From NCBI RefSeq assembly GCF_002878395.1, contig NC_061115.1, forward strand, positions 209,702,380 to 209,766,379: a DNA stretch of 64,000 bases. Direction: 5' to 3'. The notes under the pieces were generated by a model that was not told the origin of the DNA, did not search any database, and saw nothing but the letters and a program-made list of their open reading frames with translations. The translations under genes and the position numbers were made by a program. The stretch comes from Capsicum annuum. Lineage: Eukaryota > Streptophyta > Magnoliopsida > Solanales > Solanaceae. Below, one piece after another: positions 45,190 through 56,162 of the stretch (its first letter is position 1; every line of letters starts with the position of its first letter).

Positions 45190-46778
45190 GTGCATAATGG
45201 TAGATTAGGTCATGTCTTTGGTCAGGGTAGAGGTTGGGTGTTGAGGTCGAGGTCAGGGTTGTAGTTGGAGTCGAGATCAGCTTTTGGGTTAAGGGCGGTG
45301 GTAGTGGTAAGGCAAGACGTAGGAGGGGTTAGTGGCTTAAGGGAGTCTTTAGGTCGAGAATAGTCTTGGAACATTGGGAATTTATTGAAAAAGTCTATAG
45401 AGCTAGTGAGAATTCTTAGGAAAAGGCAGATTAGTATAGCCTGTGTCCAGGAGATGAAACGGGTAGGTACACTAAGACGCAAGAAGTTAACGGGTATAAG
45501 TTGTGGTTCTCAGGAAGTGTAAGGAATAGGATTGGAGTAGGTATCTTAGTTGTTGAAGAGAAAATAGTAGAGATTAGGAGCATTAACGATAGCTGATGTT
45601 GATTAAATTAGTCATTAGAGGGTTTACTTTTAATGTTGTTAGTGCTTACGCAACACGTGTAGGCTTGAACGAGGAAGAGATAAAGAGCTTTTTGGAGGTT
45701 TTGGATGATGTGGTAAGAGGTGTACCTAACACCGAAAAGGTTTACTTAGGAAGGGATATCCCATTGGGTCATTAGGTCATATCTGAGGGATTATGACAAT
45801 TTGCATAGTCTTTTGGCGACAGAAATAAAGGAGGTGCCTTACTTTTAAATTTTCTCGGGCCTTTAGCCTTGGTGATAGCTTTATACTTTTCTAAGAAGGA
45901 GGATCACTTTGTTACCTTTCATAGTTCAGTATCTAAGACTCAGATTAACATTTTTCTCAATAGAAAGGTTGATAGGGGTCTTTGTAAGGACTGTATGGTT
46001 ATACCAAATGAGAATTATTTGAACTAACATAGTCTTTTGATGATAGGCTTGAATATTAAAAAAGAGCGTAAGAAAATGGGTGTGGATAACTGGTCGAGGA
46101 TTAAATGGGGCAGCTTAACGATGGCTAATGCTCTTGAGATAGGGGAAAAGTTGATGGCTAAGAGAGTGTGAGAGAGTAAAGGGGATACAAATAGTATGTG
46201 GGATGTGACTGTCAGTTGCATCATAGAGATAGCTAGAGGTATTGGGTATCTCAAGAAGTTACTCTGCCAAGCATCTAGGGACTGGTGGTGGAATAGAGAG
46301 GTAAAAAGAAAGGTGAAGGAGAAGAATGAGGCTTAGGTGAAGTGGGCATAAAATAAAGATGATGAGGAGAAGCAAAAGAATAGAAAAGAGTATAAAATAG
46401 ATCGGAATGCGACTAAGTTGCTGGTTACGACGGCTAAAAATGCATCTTTGAAATCGTGTGCATGGTGTTAGAGGGTAAAGGTGGAGATAAAAAGATATTC
46501 AGTCTTGCCAAGGACAGGTAGAGGAGGGCCCGATACCTTGACCAAGTGAAGTGTGTAGGACGAGGATGAAAAAGTTTTAGTAGAAGAGGTTCTCAGAAGA
46601 GATGACAGTATTACTTTATAAACTTTTGAGTGATGAAAGGGACTTTAGCATTGTGTTGGGGGATTTTTAGCACTCTAAAAGGATACATAGTTATGGTTAT
46701 TGTAGGCGTATAAAGGTGGAAGAGGTCAAAGGTACTATCGTCAGATGCACTATAGTTGTACAGAGGAAGATCAAGAGA
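45190..46778 (+). pseudogene. RTE-type LINE, endonuclease and linker remnant
   Basis: Frames read in order: 'SWNIGNLLKKSIELVRILRK' (45364-45423), 'ISIACVQEMKRVGTLR' (catalytic QE of the APE endonuclease, ~45431), 'FTLNVVSAYA'-like text at 45630, 'LDDVVRGVPNTEKV' (~45700), 'TFHSSVSKTQIN'-like (45920), 'RDWWWNREVKRKVKEKNEA' (46275), and 'RDFSIVL...YCRRIKVEEVKGT' (46630-46735). These are the landmarks of plant RTE LINEs from endonuclease to just before RT. Stops and frameshifts are frequent. The RT half is missing here; a short RT scrap of the same type lies at 54870-55003. Confidence 0.8.
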
Positions 46779-47220
46779 AGTAGTTCGTACTACCCATCAA
46801 GGGTTCACTGGTAGAGTGGTTCGGGTTGCTGGAAACCATAGGTCTAGAAAAAATATACGATCTGAGGGATATATGGATGATACCCGAATCTGTAAAATTT
46901 GCAACCGCAGGAATCTGGAAGCAAATAGTTGATTGGAATTTGAAAAAAAATGTAATACTAGGTAGTCACGGGAAAAAGGCAGAGATGTCTACCATAATAT
47001 GACAGCTCAGATCAGCGCGTGGGATGGCTGGTGGTAGAGGAACAGTCAGGGTTTTGCTCGCTTTGGTAGTCTGATTCTTGTGGTGGTTTTGGTTTGATCA
47101 GAACACCTTCAAAAATAGAAATCTATTCAGGCATCCAAGAAAAATAGTCAGAAAAATGATTTTGAATTTCTCTTCCAATGTTGTGGGCCTTAACCAGGCT
47201 TTTCCATGCGAATTGGAAGA
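46779..47220. other. Unassigned sequence, no gene seen
   Basis: Follows the LINE truncation. It contains no recognisable frame on the plus strand. The minus-strand frame at 47388-47098 runs from the inverted-repeat arm into this region and carries on the unrecognised protein-like text (e.g. 'NANQNESYGDITLEV'). Confidence 0.35.
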
Positions 47221-47995
47221 GAAATAAGAGAAAACACAGCATGAAAAATGTTTCTTTAATTTGGGAGTAACTTCCAAAGTTATATCACCATAAGATTCAT
47301 TTTGATTCGCATTGACAAGTCCGCAATTGTTCAATATCAATATCTCAAGAAAACAGTTGGACCCATATTTTCTTGGTTTTGCATTCAAGAATTGTATTTA
47401 GGCTGAGATCTCCAATATCTTCTGAGATAAGGGTTACTGCTGACGTCCTACAACTCTTGTTCTAGAGGGTAATGTGTCAAACTCTATAGTTCCCCCTCGT
47501 GTACCAATAGTAGTCCTATTGTCTTGATCCTAAAAACTCAGATCATGCATCAGTATCCAAGCAAAACTATCAAACTCGAGAATATTAGGAAGCACGGTAT
47601 TCTCCACATTTAGTCCCTCATTGTACCATGTTGAAGAAGTGAAATCATATCAATGCTTGAGAAGGCATTGACTTTGGAGGAGAGAAAATAAACTTATTTG
47701 GTGAAGGCAAATTTTAGGCAACAAATCAAATGCAAATTCTTGATTATCAGGTAGTCTTTCAATTTCAATTCCAAGATCATTCTTGGGTAAAGGGGAATGG
47801 TTACCACTAGTTTTGTATGATCCTCATCTTGTGAGGAAGCCATCTTGATTTTTGCTAAAATGAAGTCTTCCTTATTGATGTTGTAGAGATTGTCATATAA
47901 TCTAGTTATTAAAGGCTCAAATAACATTCCATATTTTCTACGTCTCTTGTTTATTTTCCATATGTCCAAAGAACACGAAGGATCATTCTTTCTCA
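47221..47995 (-). pseudogene. Inverted duplication, left arm (unrecognised coding fragment)
   Basis: Mirror copy of 48081-48913. On the minus strand it reads MDIWKINKRRRKYGMLFEPL (47969) through 'KLKDYLIIKNLHLICCLKFA' to 47694, then in shifted frames 'NVENTVLPNILEFDS...LMHDLSF' and, near 47300, 'NANQNESYGDITLEV'. The coding pattern is conserved between arms despite stops, so it derives from a real exon-like sequence. This arm extends further 5' ('SIVWSNNEIRRLLKDASSF') through the loop. Family not recognised. Confidence 0.65.
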
Positions 47996-48080
47996 GCCTT
48001 TGAATGAACTGGCATCTTTTAGTAGCCTTCTAATTTCATTATTGGACCATACTATAGAATCATCATCAATGTTAGTTCAT

Positions 48081-48913
48081 TGAGAAAGAATGATCCTTAG
48101 TGTTCTTTGGACATATGGAAAATAAACAAGAAAACTAGAAAAGATGGAATATTATTTGAGCCTTTAATAACTGGATTATATGATAATCTCTGCAGCATAG
48201 ATAAGGAAGACTGCATTTTAGGAAAAATCAAGATAACTTCCTCACAAGAGGAGGATCATGCAGAACCAGTGATAACCATTCCCCTTAACCCGGGAATAAT
48301 CTTGGAATTGAAATTGAAAGATTACCTGATAATGAAGAATTTACATTTGATTTGTTGCCTAAAATTTGCCTTCACCAAATAAGTTCATTTCCTCTCCACT
48401 AAAGTCAATGTCTTCTCAAGCATAGAGATGATTTAACTCCTTCGACATGGTACAATGAGGGACTAAATGTGGAGAATATTGTGCTGCCCAATATTCTCGA
48501 GTTTGATTGTTCTGCTGTGATACTGATGCATGATCTGAGTTTTCTGGATCAAGACGATAAGATTACTATTGGTACACGAGAAGGAACAATAGAGTTTAAC
48601 ACATTACCCTCTAGAACAAGAGTTGTGGCTCAATTTTTGCAAAGGGTGTATACAGTGACCCTTATCTCAAAAGATACTGGAGATCTCAGCCTAAATACAA
48701 TTCTTGAAGGCAAAACCATGAAAATACGTGCCCGACTATTTTTTTGAGACTCTGGTGTTGAACAGTTGTGGACTTTTTAATGCGAATCAAAATGAATCTT
48801 ATGGTGATATAACTTTGTAAGTTACTCCCAGATTAAAGGAACAATTTTCATGCTGCGCAAAGTTACCCCCAGATTAAAGGAACAATTTTCATGCTGCATT
48901 TTCTCTTATTTCT
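48081..48913 (+). pseudogene. Inverted duplication, right arm
   Basis: Reads MDIWKINKKTRKDGILFEPL (48107-48382), then 48469-48747 ('VILMHDLSFLDQDDKITIGT', 'SLNTILEGKTMKIRARLFF'). Inverted relative to 47221-47995 with an 85-bp loop (47996-48080). A 41-bp tandem duplication unique to this arm lies at about 48820-48900 ('cagattaaaggaacaatttt' twice). Function unknown; a transcript across both arms would fold into a ~0.8-kb hairpin. Confidence 0.7.
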
Positions 48914-48931
48914 TTGCGACAATCTGTCTAC

Positions 48932-51900
48932 TATTTTATGGAGAAATTTTGACTTTTGAGAGTCATCACTTAATTTTGAAAAGAAATTAAGAAACCTTTG
49001 TACAATACTTAGACAATTTAAAACAGGAAAATTGTTTAAGTTAGAGATTCTGAGTAGGCGGTTCCTATTAATGTTTTAGGAAGGTGTTAGGCACCTAAAA
49101 CGTCCGCTAACTTGCGGTTATCTGATCTGTTTGAAAACATTCTTTTGATTAACTTTGGAACATTGATTTGTTGAAAAAGAAATTGATAAAGGAAGAGGTT
49201 TTCGCGAAATCAGTTTTTTAGCGACTTAGTTAGGGATTTAACTAGGTTCGCAAAGAGACAAGCAAACAAAAAAACGAAAGGGAAAGGGGGAAAATGGTAA
49301 AGTAATGATTTAGGCTTTTAATCTCAAACCATCGACCCTGTCCTAATCTAGTTGAGTTTTCGACCCGTTTTCACCTGTCCTAACTCTATGTTTTTTAGCC
49401 TTTTAGCTCGAGTCTCGCTTCACCTGTATTAAGTACAACTTTGGATTCGAGGCCCAAATAAATAATTGAAGGAATAAATAAATATGACAAAAATAAATAA
49501 CGACGACAAATAAATAAATATAAAGGAGACACGGGTCTCGTCGCCGCTTCAAGAATGGGACTTTAATCTATTCTTCTTCTTCGGAGTCATGTACTATGAG
49601 ATTATCTCCTTAGGGCCTTCGAAATCGACTTATGAAGGATAGGCCTCAATGGCCCATAATACATATGCTAAGAGAAAAGGGCCTGTCTAGGACACGAGCA
49701 CATCCACATGCAAAATAAAAGTCAAGCCATTAATATGCATCCTAATGTCAATATTCAAACAAATACTGAATCACCATGTGTAATGAAGACATATAAAATT
49801 AACTAACCTTGTAAATATTGTCTAAGTTAACTACTGATAGCAAAACCAATCCAACAAATGAAGATAAGTGTCATAGAATACTCTTAGCAGTTTTACGATG
49901 AATCTAATCCGATCTATAGTAAGGTAAACTAAGCGGGATATCAATCAAGCAAGTAAACTTCAAACAAATTTGGATTAGCGTATCAGAACACCCTTATAGT
50001 ATCCTCTGAACATGCACCTCTTAATTTTACATTAAATCTCCAAATGAAATAAACTGGTAAGAGCATCATAGACTAAATATTCTTGTAGCACATCTGAAGA
50101 TGTAAGACTTCATAAAAAAAACAAAAACATAAAATAAAAAATAAAAAATGCTAGAGTTTTCGGAAGGCTAAAATAAACTCATGGTTTCGCCTAAACGGAC
50201 AATATAGTGATAACATGGTTGAATTAAATTCATACAGGCAATCCCTGAACTGATCGAAAATAAATTAAAGATTTTGAACAAATTCTTCCCTTTACCAGAT
50301 TTAATTCATCACAAGATCTTATTATTTTACTTGGAAATGATATAGTGATTCAGCATAGGGATTTAAGCATATAAAGGGACTCTAATTGGATTTCCATCTC
50401 TCTTTGACTGGTTATTTGAAACCATGTGTCCAAGGTCATTGAGATGTCATCAACCTCACAACTTTATTTCATGAATAAATCCATTTTTTCTCATGGATAT
50501 CGAATTAGGGGCCCTAATGGACCATCATTTTACGTATAATCATAGAGACAAAACATGAGAGGGGCACGCGGATAGACGGAGATAAAAGGGGTAAACTTAT
50601 TAGGACCTCGTTTGGCAAATAAAATAATGGAGACCGGTAGAAAGAAGCATAAACATGGTTGATTCTAGGCAGCAAAAATAAGCAAATATTTTTTACAACA
50701 ATTGTGCTACATATGGTGAGTGATTGCGGACAGATAGACAGTAATCCTACGGTGAATGACTCGCCTTATGAATCCTTGCTAACATCATTATAGTGGTGAT
50801 TAAAACGAATAGACAACACACAGATTCGAAAATGGCACATAATGGCTTTAGATGTTTGTGAGAGAAAAAGAGGAAAAAAAAAAAGAAATTTGGGAATAAA
50901 TAGCTTCAAGGGAAACAGGTACAAACAAATCTCACTTAGGGGTAAATCCGAAATGTAATCTAATAAACCATGCTAAACAAATTTTAAACAATTTTTTGCA
51001 AGCTAAGACTTTTATTACAACCAAAGCAAGGAAATTAAACACTGTTAGGATACTCAACATAAGCAGGAATATTCAACATCACGAACGATAATCACTTGAA
51101 AAAAAAGAAAAGAAAAACCTAAGGCCTTCAACAGCTTCTACAGCAACAAATCCCACCTCATTCATGCTTACGACTAAACTACTGTTGCCACAAAGAAGAG
51201 AGATGAAGAAGGAAACAATAGATTAAAAGTTGAAGGAGCGAATTTACCTCTTTAAAAGTAGCAAACGGGACTCGAACCTATAACAAAAGCTCAACCACTA
51301 CCACTAGAAGGTTTTCGAAGAGAAGTTTCTTCAATCGAACCCAGAAAGCTCAGAAAAGATTTTTCCTTCTTCAGATTTTTCCAACCCTAGAACTCCTCTA
51401 GGGCAGCAAACGGGACGACGAGTTATCAACAAACTTATCGCTACCAGAATCTCGCGACGTCGACCACCAGCAGAGCGTCCTTTTGATTTTTTCTCTTATA
51501 AATTTTGAAATCTCCCAGATTTTCAAGTAAGACTTTCAACTTGAATTCAAAAAAAAATCCAAGAATTTTTCCTCTCTGTTTTCGAAATCAGAAACTTACT
51601 CAGAAGATTTCCCCCTTTTCAAAACCCTAATTTTCAACCTAAAAGCCTAGGATCAGTCCCCAAAAGAAAGAAAAATTCCCCCAAGAAAGAAAAATTCCCC
51701 CCTTCAGACCCTAAAGAGAGCTATTTATAAAAGGAGGGTTGAGGGTTCGTTTTGAATTCAAAAGAGGAGAATGCTCACAAATTGTACCCCTATTGATTTT
51801 ATTGAATGGATTTTCAACAGATAGCCAACAACCATTGGGGGAAATGGATCATTTTCCCAAGAACCAACGAAAATTTGCCAAACAGGTACGAATCCATACG

Positions 51901-52928
51901 CGTTATCCTAAAAATCACAGAATTCGGATGTTGGGGGTAACACCTCACCCTCTTATATAAGATTTCATACCAAAATCGTGTGGGAAAGCACGTGACTGTG
52001 AAGAGAAAGCAGAAAACGAGTTGGATTTGGGTTGAGATAAGGGGAATTGGGGGAAAATAGGTTGATTTGGATGGATTTTGGTCAAATGGGTCGGTGGGTT
52101 TGAATGTTATTTCACCGAAGCTGGGAATTGTTGTTGTACGTTGTATTCTTGTTCTTGGATGGTTGTATGTGTAGGTTCTTGAAGAAAAGGGGATAAAGAT
52201 TATGGGACTGGGCCGGGTCGAAGGGATTCTGGGCCTGGGTTGGTAGGTGTAATTGGACTGCTGAGTTGTTGGATTAATTAGTGAAGGGAACAGGCTAATT
52301 TTGGTTTTGATTAGGTTATGTTGGGATTATTTAATAACCCAATTAAATCTAATTGGGGTTATTAAATAACCTTAATTAAATTTAATTGGATTAAAATAAT
52401 CCCACTTAAGAAAGGTAATTGGGAATTAAGATTATAATTTAGGCAACTTATTTAAACTCTAACCAAATTGAATATCTCATCGGTCAATTGCATTACAATT
52501 GGCGCCAATTTGATTTCAATTAGAGTCAAATTTAATAAATTGACTAAATAAAATTGAAATTCGATATGAGTTAACACCTTATTTAATCCTGAGCTTCTTG
52601 ATTCGATAAAATTGAATAGATATTTCTCCGAATAGATTATTTTTAGAATAAATCATATTTAAATCAAGATTTTAACCATTTGAATTTATTTTTAAAATAA
52701 TCCTTGATTAAAATCTGATATTCCATAAAATAGTTATTTAAGTAACAAAATTACACAATTTTGTATAATTGAATACGATAATGTATAATTGTCACTTAAA
52801 ATGACAAACTTGCCCAGATGAATATTTTTAAAATTTCTATTCAGACGAAATAAATATTTTGATTTTATTAAAACCGAAGAAGCTCGAAATTAAACTTGGT
52901 TGTGGAGGGCAAAAATTAGGTGTCAACA
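48932..52928 (-). mobile_element. Putative ~4.0-kb solo LTR (Tat/Ogre-like style)
   Basis: On the minus strand it begins TGTTGACACCTAATTTTTGCCC (52928). At the other end it holds the block 'aggaaggtgttaggcacctaaaacg...gcggttatctg' (49078-49122) and 'agagtcatcacttaatttt' (48959), typical of long LTRs common in plants. TCTAC occurs directly outside both ends (48927-48931 and 52929-52933). The far terminus reads ...AAAATA instead of CA, one transition away. Small frames inside (51739-51960) are not supported as genes. The lineage name is inference. Confidence 0.6.
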
Positions 52929-52933
52929 TCTAC

Positions 52934-54140
52934 CCTCTACTTGGAGTTGTTTGAATACACTCAAAGCAATTTGAATACTTTCTCCAAGAATGCAAAACAT
53001 TATAAACGGGGATAAGAAAGACCTTTTTGTCTACAAATGTCAATCTATCAGAAGATGCTACTCGTGCACCATATCACTCCATTACTTGACCAGTAATATT
53101 AGAACTGGATGTGTTATATTTTGATGATGATCTTAACCTAAATAGGTTTGAGGATCCTCATCTTAAAAATTAAGAATAGATAACTTTGGTAGATCAAATA
53201 TTAACACATAAAGATCAAAATGTAGCTATTCTTATTAATGAGGACATAGAGAACAAGTTCTCTAAATTTGATGAAGTCTCTGGATTAGGTGCCATGTATA
53301 TGGAGACGGATTTTGATCCTTCAAACATAGACGAAATTCTTGCTCAATCTCAAAATTCTTCCCTAAGAAGCAGGCAACACTAAACGGAGGAACTATTCGC
53401 GGTCACATGTCTCAAGATATTCCAAAAATTGAAATCAAGTGTGATGTTGTCCATGGTCATGGTTCTGGGAATGTTCCTTTAAGAAACGACTAATTGAATG
53501 ATGTAATGGAACTCAACAAAGTTCTGGAGGAACTGATCATGAAAGACAAGGGAAATGCAAGCCTATTTGTGAAAGAGATGATGGAATGAGACGAATTACC
53601 AGTCTACTGCTACTTCAGTAAAGGTTCAAGAATTCACTAATACACATATATATTTTGGGCATGAGTCACCTAATTTAGTACTTTAATCGACACCCTATTT
53701 TGAGGAACCAAGAACAAGGAGAAGTAGGCAAAACGTAGTCATTGATTAGAATGTAAAGCATGAATCTTGAGCCTAACTCAGCTCAGAAGCTAGCTTATTA
53801 GGGTATGATTGCCCAAGTTCATAGAAGAAGATCAATTACCTATCCCTTTTTCTAATGTGGGACTCCTAACACTTTCCTGCATGCTCACACCATGTTAACT
53901 GGAGCGTGGATAATATAATCGGGGTCCAACATTAGTGAACAAAGAATTGAGATGGGGTTGACTCTTATACCATGTGAATTGAAAGAGAAAGCCCACCTTG
54001 ACTATTCTCTCAAGCTATTTGTGTTTAAATAGCAAAGTTTACTTGTCCAAAAAAAGGAAAGGAAATCAATACAAATCAATACTTTATTATAATAGGAGTA
54101 AATCAAGTTATCTACTATATTTACATATGATGTAGAATAT
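52934..54140 (+). other. Exon-like but unrecognised sequence
   Basis: A 65-residue frame at 53186-53383 ('ILINEDIENKFSKFDEVSG', 'METDFDPSNIDEILAQSQ') is part of a longer decayed frame starting near 53110. It looks like coding remnant rather than random text, but I cannot name it. The rest (53640-54140) holds nothing I can identify. Confidence 0.35.
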
Positions 54141-54149
54141 TCATAGTAT

Positions 54150-54720
54150 TCTAACAGAGTGGAACTAGTATTTGATTGTGCAAGGAAACATATCAGTTGT
54201 TTGAGATTTTTCACTAAATTGAAGATTTTAGTAACTCGTTTGGTAAATTAGTTTCCCTTAGGTTTATAGAAGGGTTAGTGTTCGTTATAAGACAAATTAT
54301 TATGATATTGGGATTAATTGGATTCCAATAGAGTGGAATTTGTATATGATTGTGTGCGGAAATGAATAAGTTGTTGAGATTTTTCACTATTTTAGGATAT
54401 TCGTTACTTTGTGTTAGAATGGTCAGCATTCGTTAAAATACAAATTATTTTGTGTGGAAATGTATGATTCGTTGAGACTTTTCACTACATTGAGATTTTA
54501 GTTACTGTTATTAGTTTCCTTTAGGTTCATAGAACAGTCGATGTTCGTTAAAACACAAATTATTATGTGTGGAAATATATCAGTTGTTCAAATTTTTCAC
54601 TACATTGAGATTTTAGTTACTCTTTGTGGTTAATTAGTTTCCTTTAAGTTTATATAACTATTAGTGTTTCTTAAAAGATAAATTATTATCGATATTGGGA
54701 TTAATTGGGTTATGATAGAT
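54150..54720 (+). repeat. Long-period repeat array, distal block
   Basis: Units like those at 19600-20560 ('ttcactacattgagattttagttact', 'ttagtttcctttaggttcatagaac', 'gatattgggattaattgg'). They are separated from the main array by ~10 kb of LINE, inverted-repeat and solo-LTR DNA. Confidence 0.65.
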
Positions 54721-54869
54721 TTGTTTCCTTCTGTTGTGTGACACTATTAATAATTGGAAAATATAGGAAATAAACACTAGATGGGTATTCTTTTCACATG
54801 TTTGACTAGCTGCACTTGAACATGTTAGTTGATTCAGAAAATGATATTTTTTGAATCCTCAAAGTCAGG

Positions 54870-55003
54870 ATGCATCTTTTAAGGAGACTGATGAAGCAGT
54901 ATAGAGATAGGAAGAGAAACTTAAACATAGTGTTCATTGACCTCGAAAAGGAGTATAGTAAAGTTTCTTGGGAGGTTCTATGGAGATGTTCAAAGTCTAG
55001 AGG
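54870..55003 (+). pseudogene. RTE-type LINE reverse transcriptase scrap
   Basis: Reads 'HLLRRLMKQYRDRKRNLN' and 'IVFIDLEKEYSKVSWEVLWR', matching the RT 'FIDLEKAYDKVPREVLW' signature of plant RTE LINEs. The Asp of the 'AYDKV' motif is Ser here. Cut abruptly by the Helitron-type modules at 55005. It could be from the same element as 45190-46778. Confidence 0.7.
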
Positions 55004-55004
55004 T

Positions 55005-55657
55005 GTAATAAAGGAGAATATTCTAGAGGAGAATATTCTAGCATGATGTTATGGCAAGGAGCGTCTTGAGAATTACAAAAAAAATCTATTTTATAGATTA
55101 TTAATTAATTCATATTTAGCTTACATTTCATATCTTCTATATATTTAATAAAGGAAAATAGTCTAGCATGAGGTTATGACAAGTGACGTCTTGAGAATTA
55201 TCTATTTTATAGATTATTAATTAATTCATATTTATTTCATATTTCATATCTTTTATATATATAATAAAGGAGAATATTCTAGCATGAGGTTATGACAAGT
55301 GGCGTGAACTAACATCTTACAACAAAAATCTATTTTATAGATTATTAATTAATTCATATTTATCTCACATTTCATTGTGATAAAAAATAACTAAGTTTGA
55401 CCAAAAAGTCATTTCAAAATAAAATCTATTATGAAAAAGATGTCATCTTTTAAACTATTTTAACATATTACAACAAAAATTATTTTATAGGTTATTTAAT
55501 TATCTCATATTCATTCCATATTTATTTCATTTCTATATATACTATTATATATAATAAAGGAGAATAGTCTAACGTGACTTATGACAAGTGGCGTTTTGAG
55601 AACTAACATCTTACAACAAAAATCTATTTTATAGATTATTAATTAATTCATATTTCA

Positions 55658-55709
<52 letters not shown>

Positions 55710-55960
55710 TATAATGGAGAATAGTCTAGCATGAGGTTATGACAAGTGGCGTCTTGAGAACTATCGTCTTACAACAAAAATCTATTTTATAGATTATTAA
55801 TTAATTTATATTTCATATTATTATATATAATAAAGGAGAATAGTCTAGCATGAGGTTATGACAAGTGGTGTGTTGAGAACTAATATCTTACAATAAAAAT
55901 CTATTTTATAGATTATTAATTAATTCAAATTTATTTCATATTTTATATTGTGATAAAAAA
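55005..55960 (+). repeat. Tandem Helitron-type terminal modules (about seven)
   Basis: The 'ggagaatagtctagcatgaggttatgacaagtggcg' block occurs near 55011, 55029, 55151, 55267, 55557, 55715 and 55833. Each is followed by 'acatcttacaacaaaaatctattttatagattattaattaattcat'. An (ATT)n run lies at 55659-55704. Longer units also carry 'gtttgaccaaaaagtcattt' (55395 and 55970). The same block is at 5961 and 6090. Confidence 0.75.
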
Positions 55961-56106
55961 TAACTATGTTTAATCAAAAAGTCATTCCAAAATAAAAACT
56001 ATTATGAAAAAGAAAAAGATGTCATCTCTTAAACTATTTTGACATATTACAACAGTAAATATTTTATAGATTATTTATTTATTACATATTCTTTTTCATA
56101 ATATAT

Positions 56107-56113
<7 letters not shown>

Positions 56114-56160
<47 letters not shown>
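56114..56160. repeat. (TA)n microsatellite
   Basis: Uninterrupted TA run of more than 40 bp just before a Helitron-like 5' end. Similar runs are at 5936-5957, 19093-19119 and 63967-64000. Confidence 0.9.

Positions 56161-56162
<2 letters not shown>

Noticed and set aside
47694..48382. Two divergent genes head to head
   Set aside because: Their products are mirror copies, and homology extends past both frames, so this is one inverted duplication.
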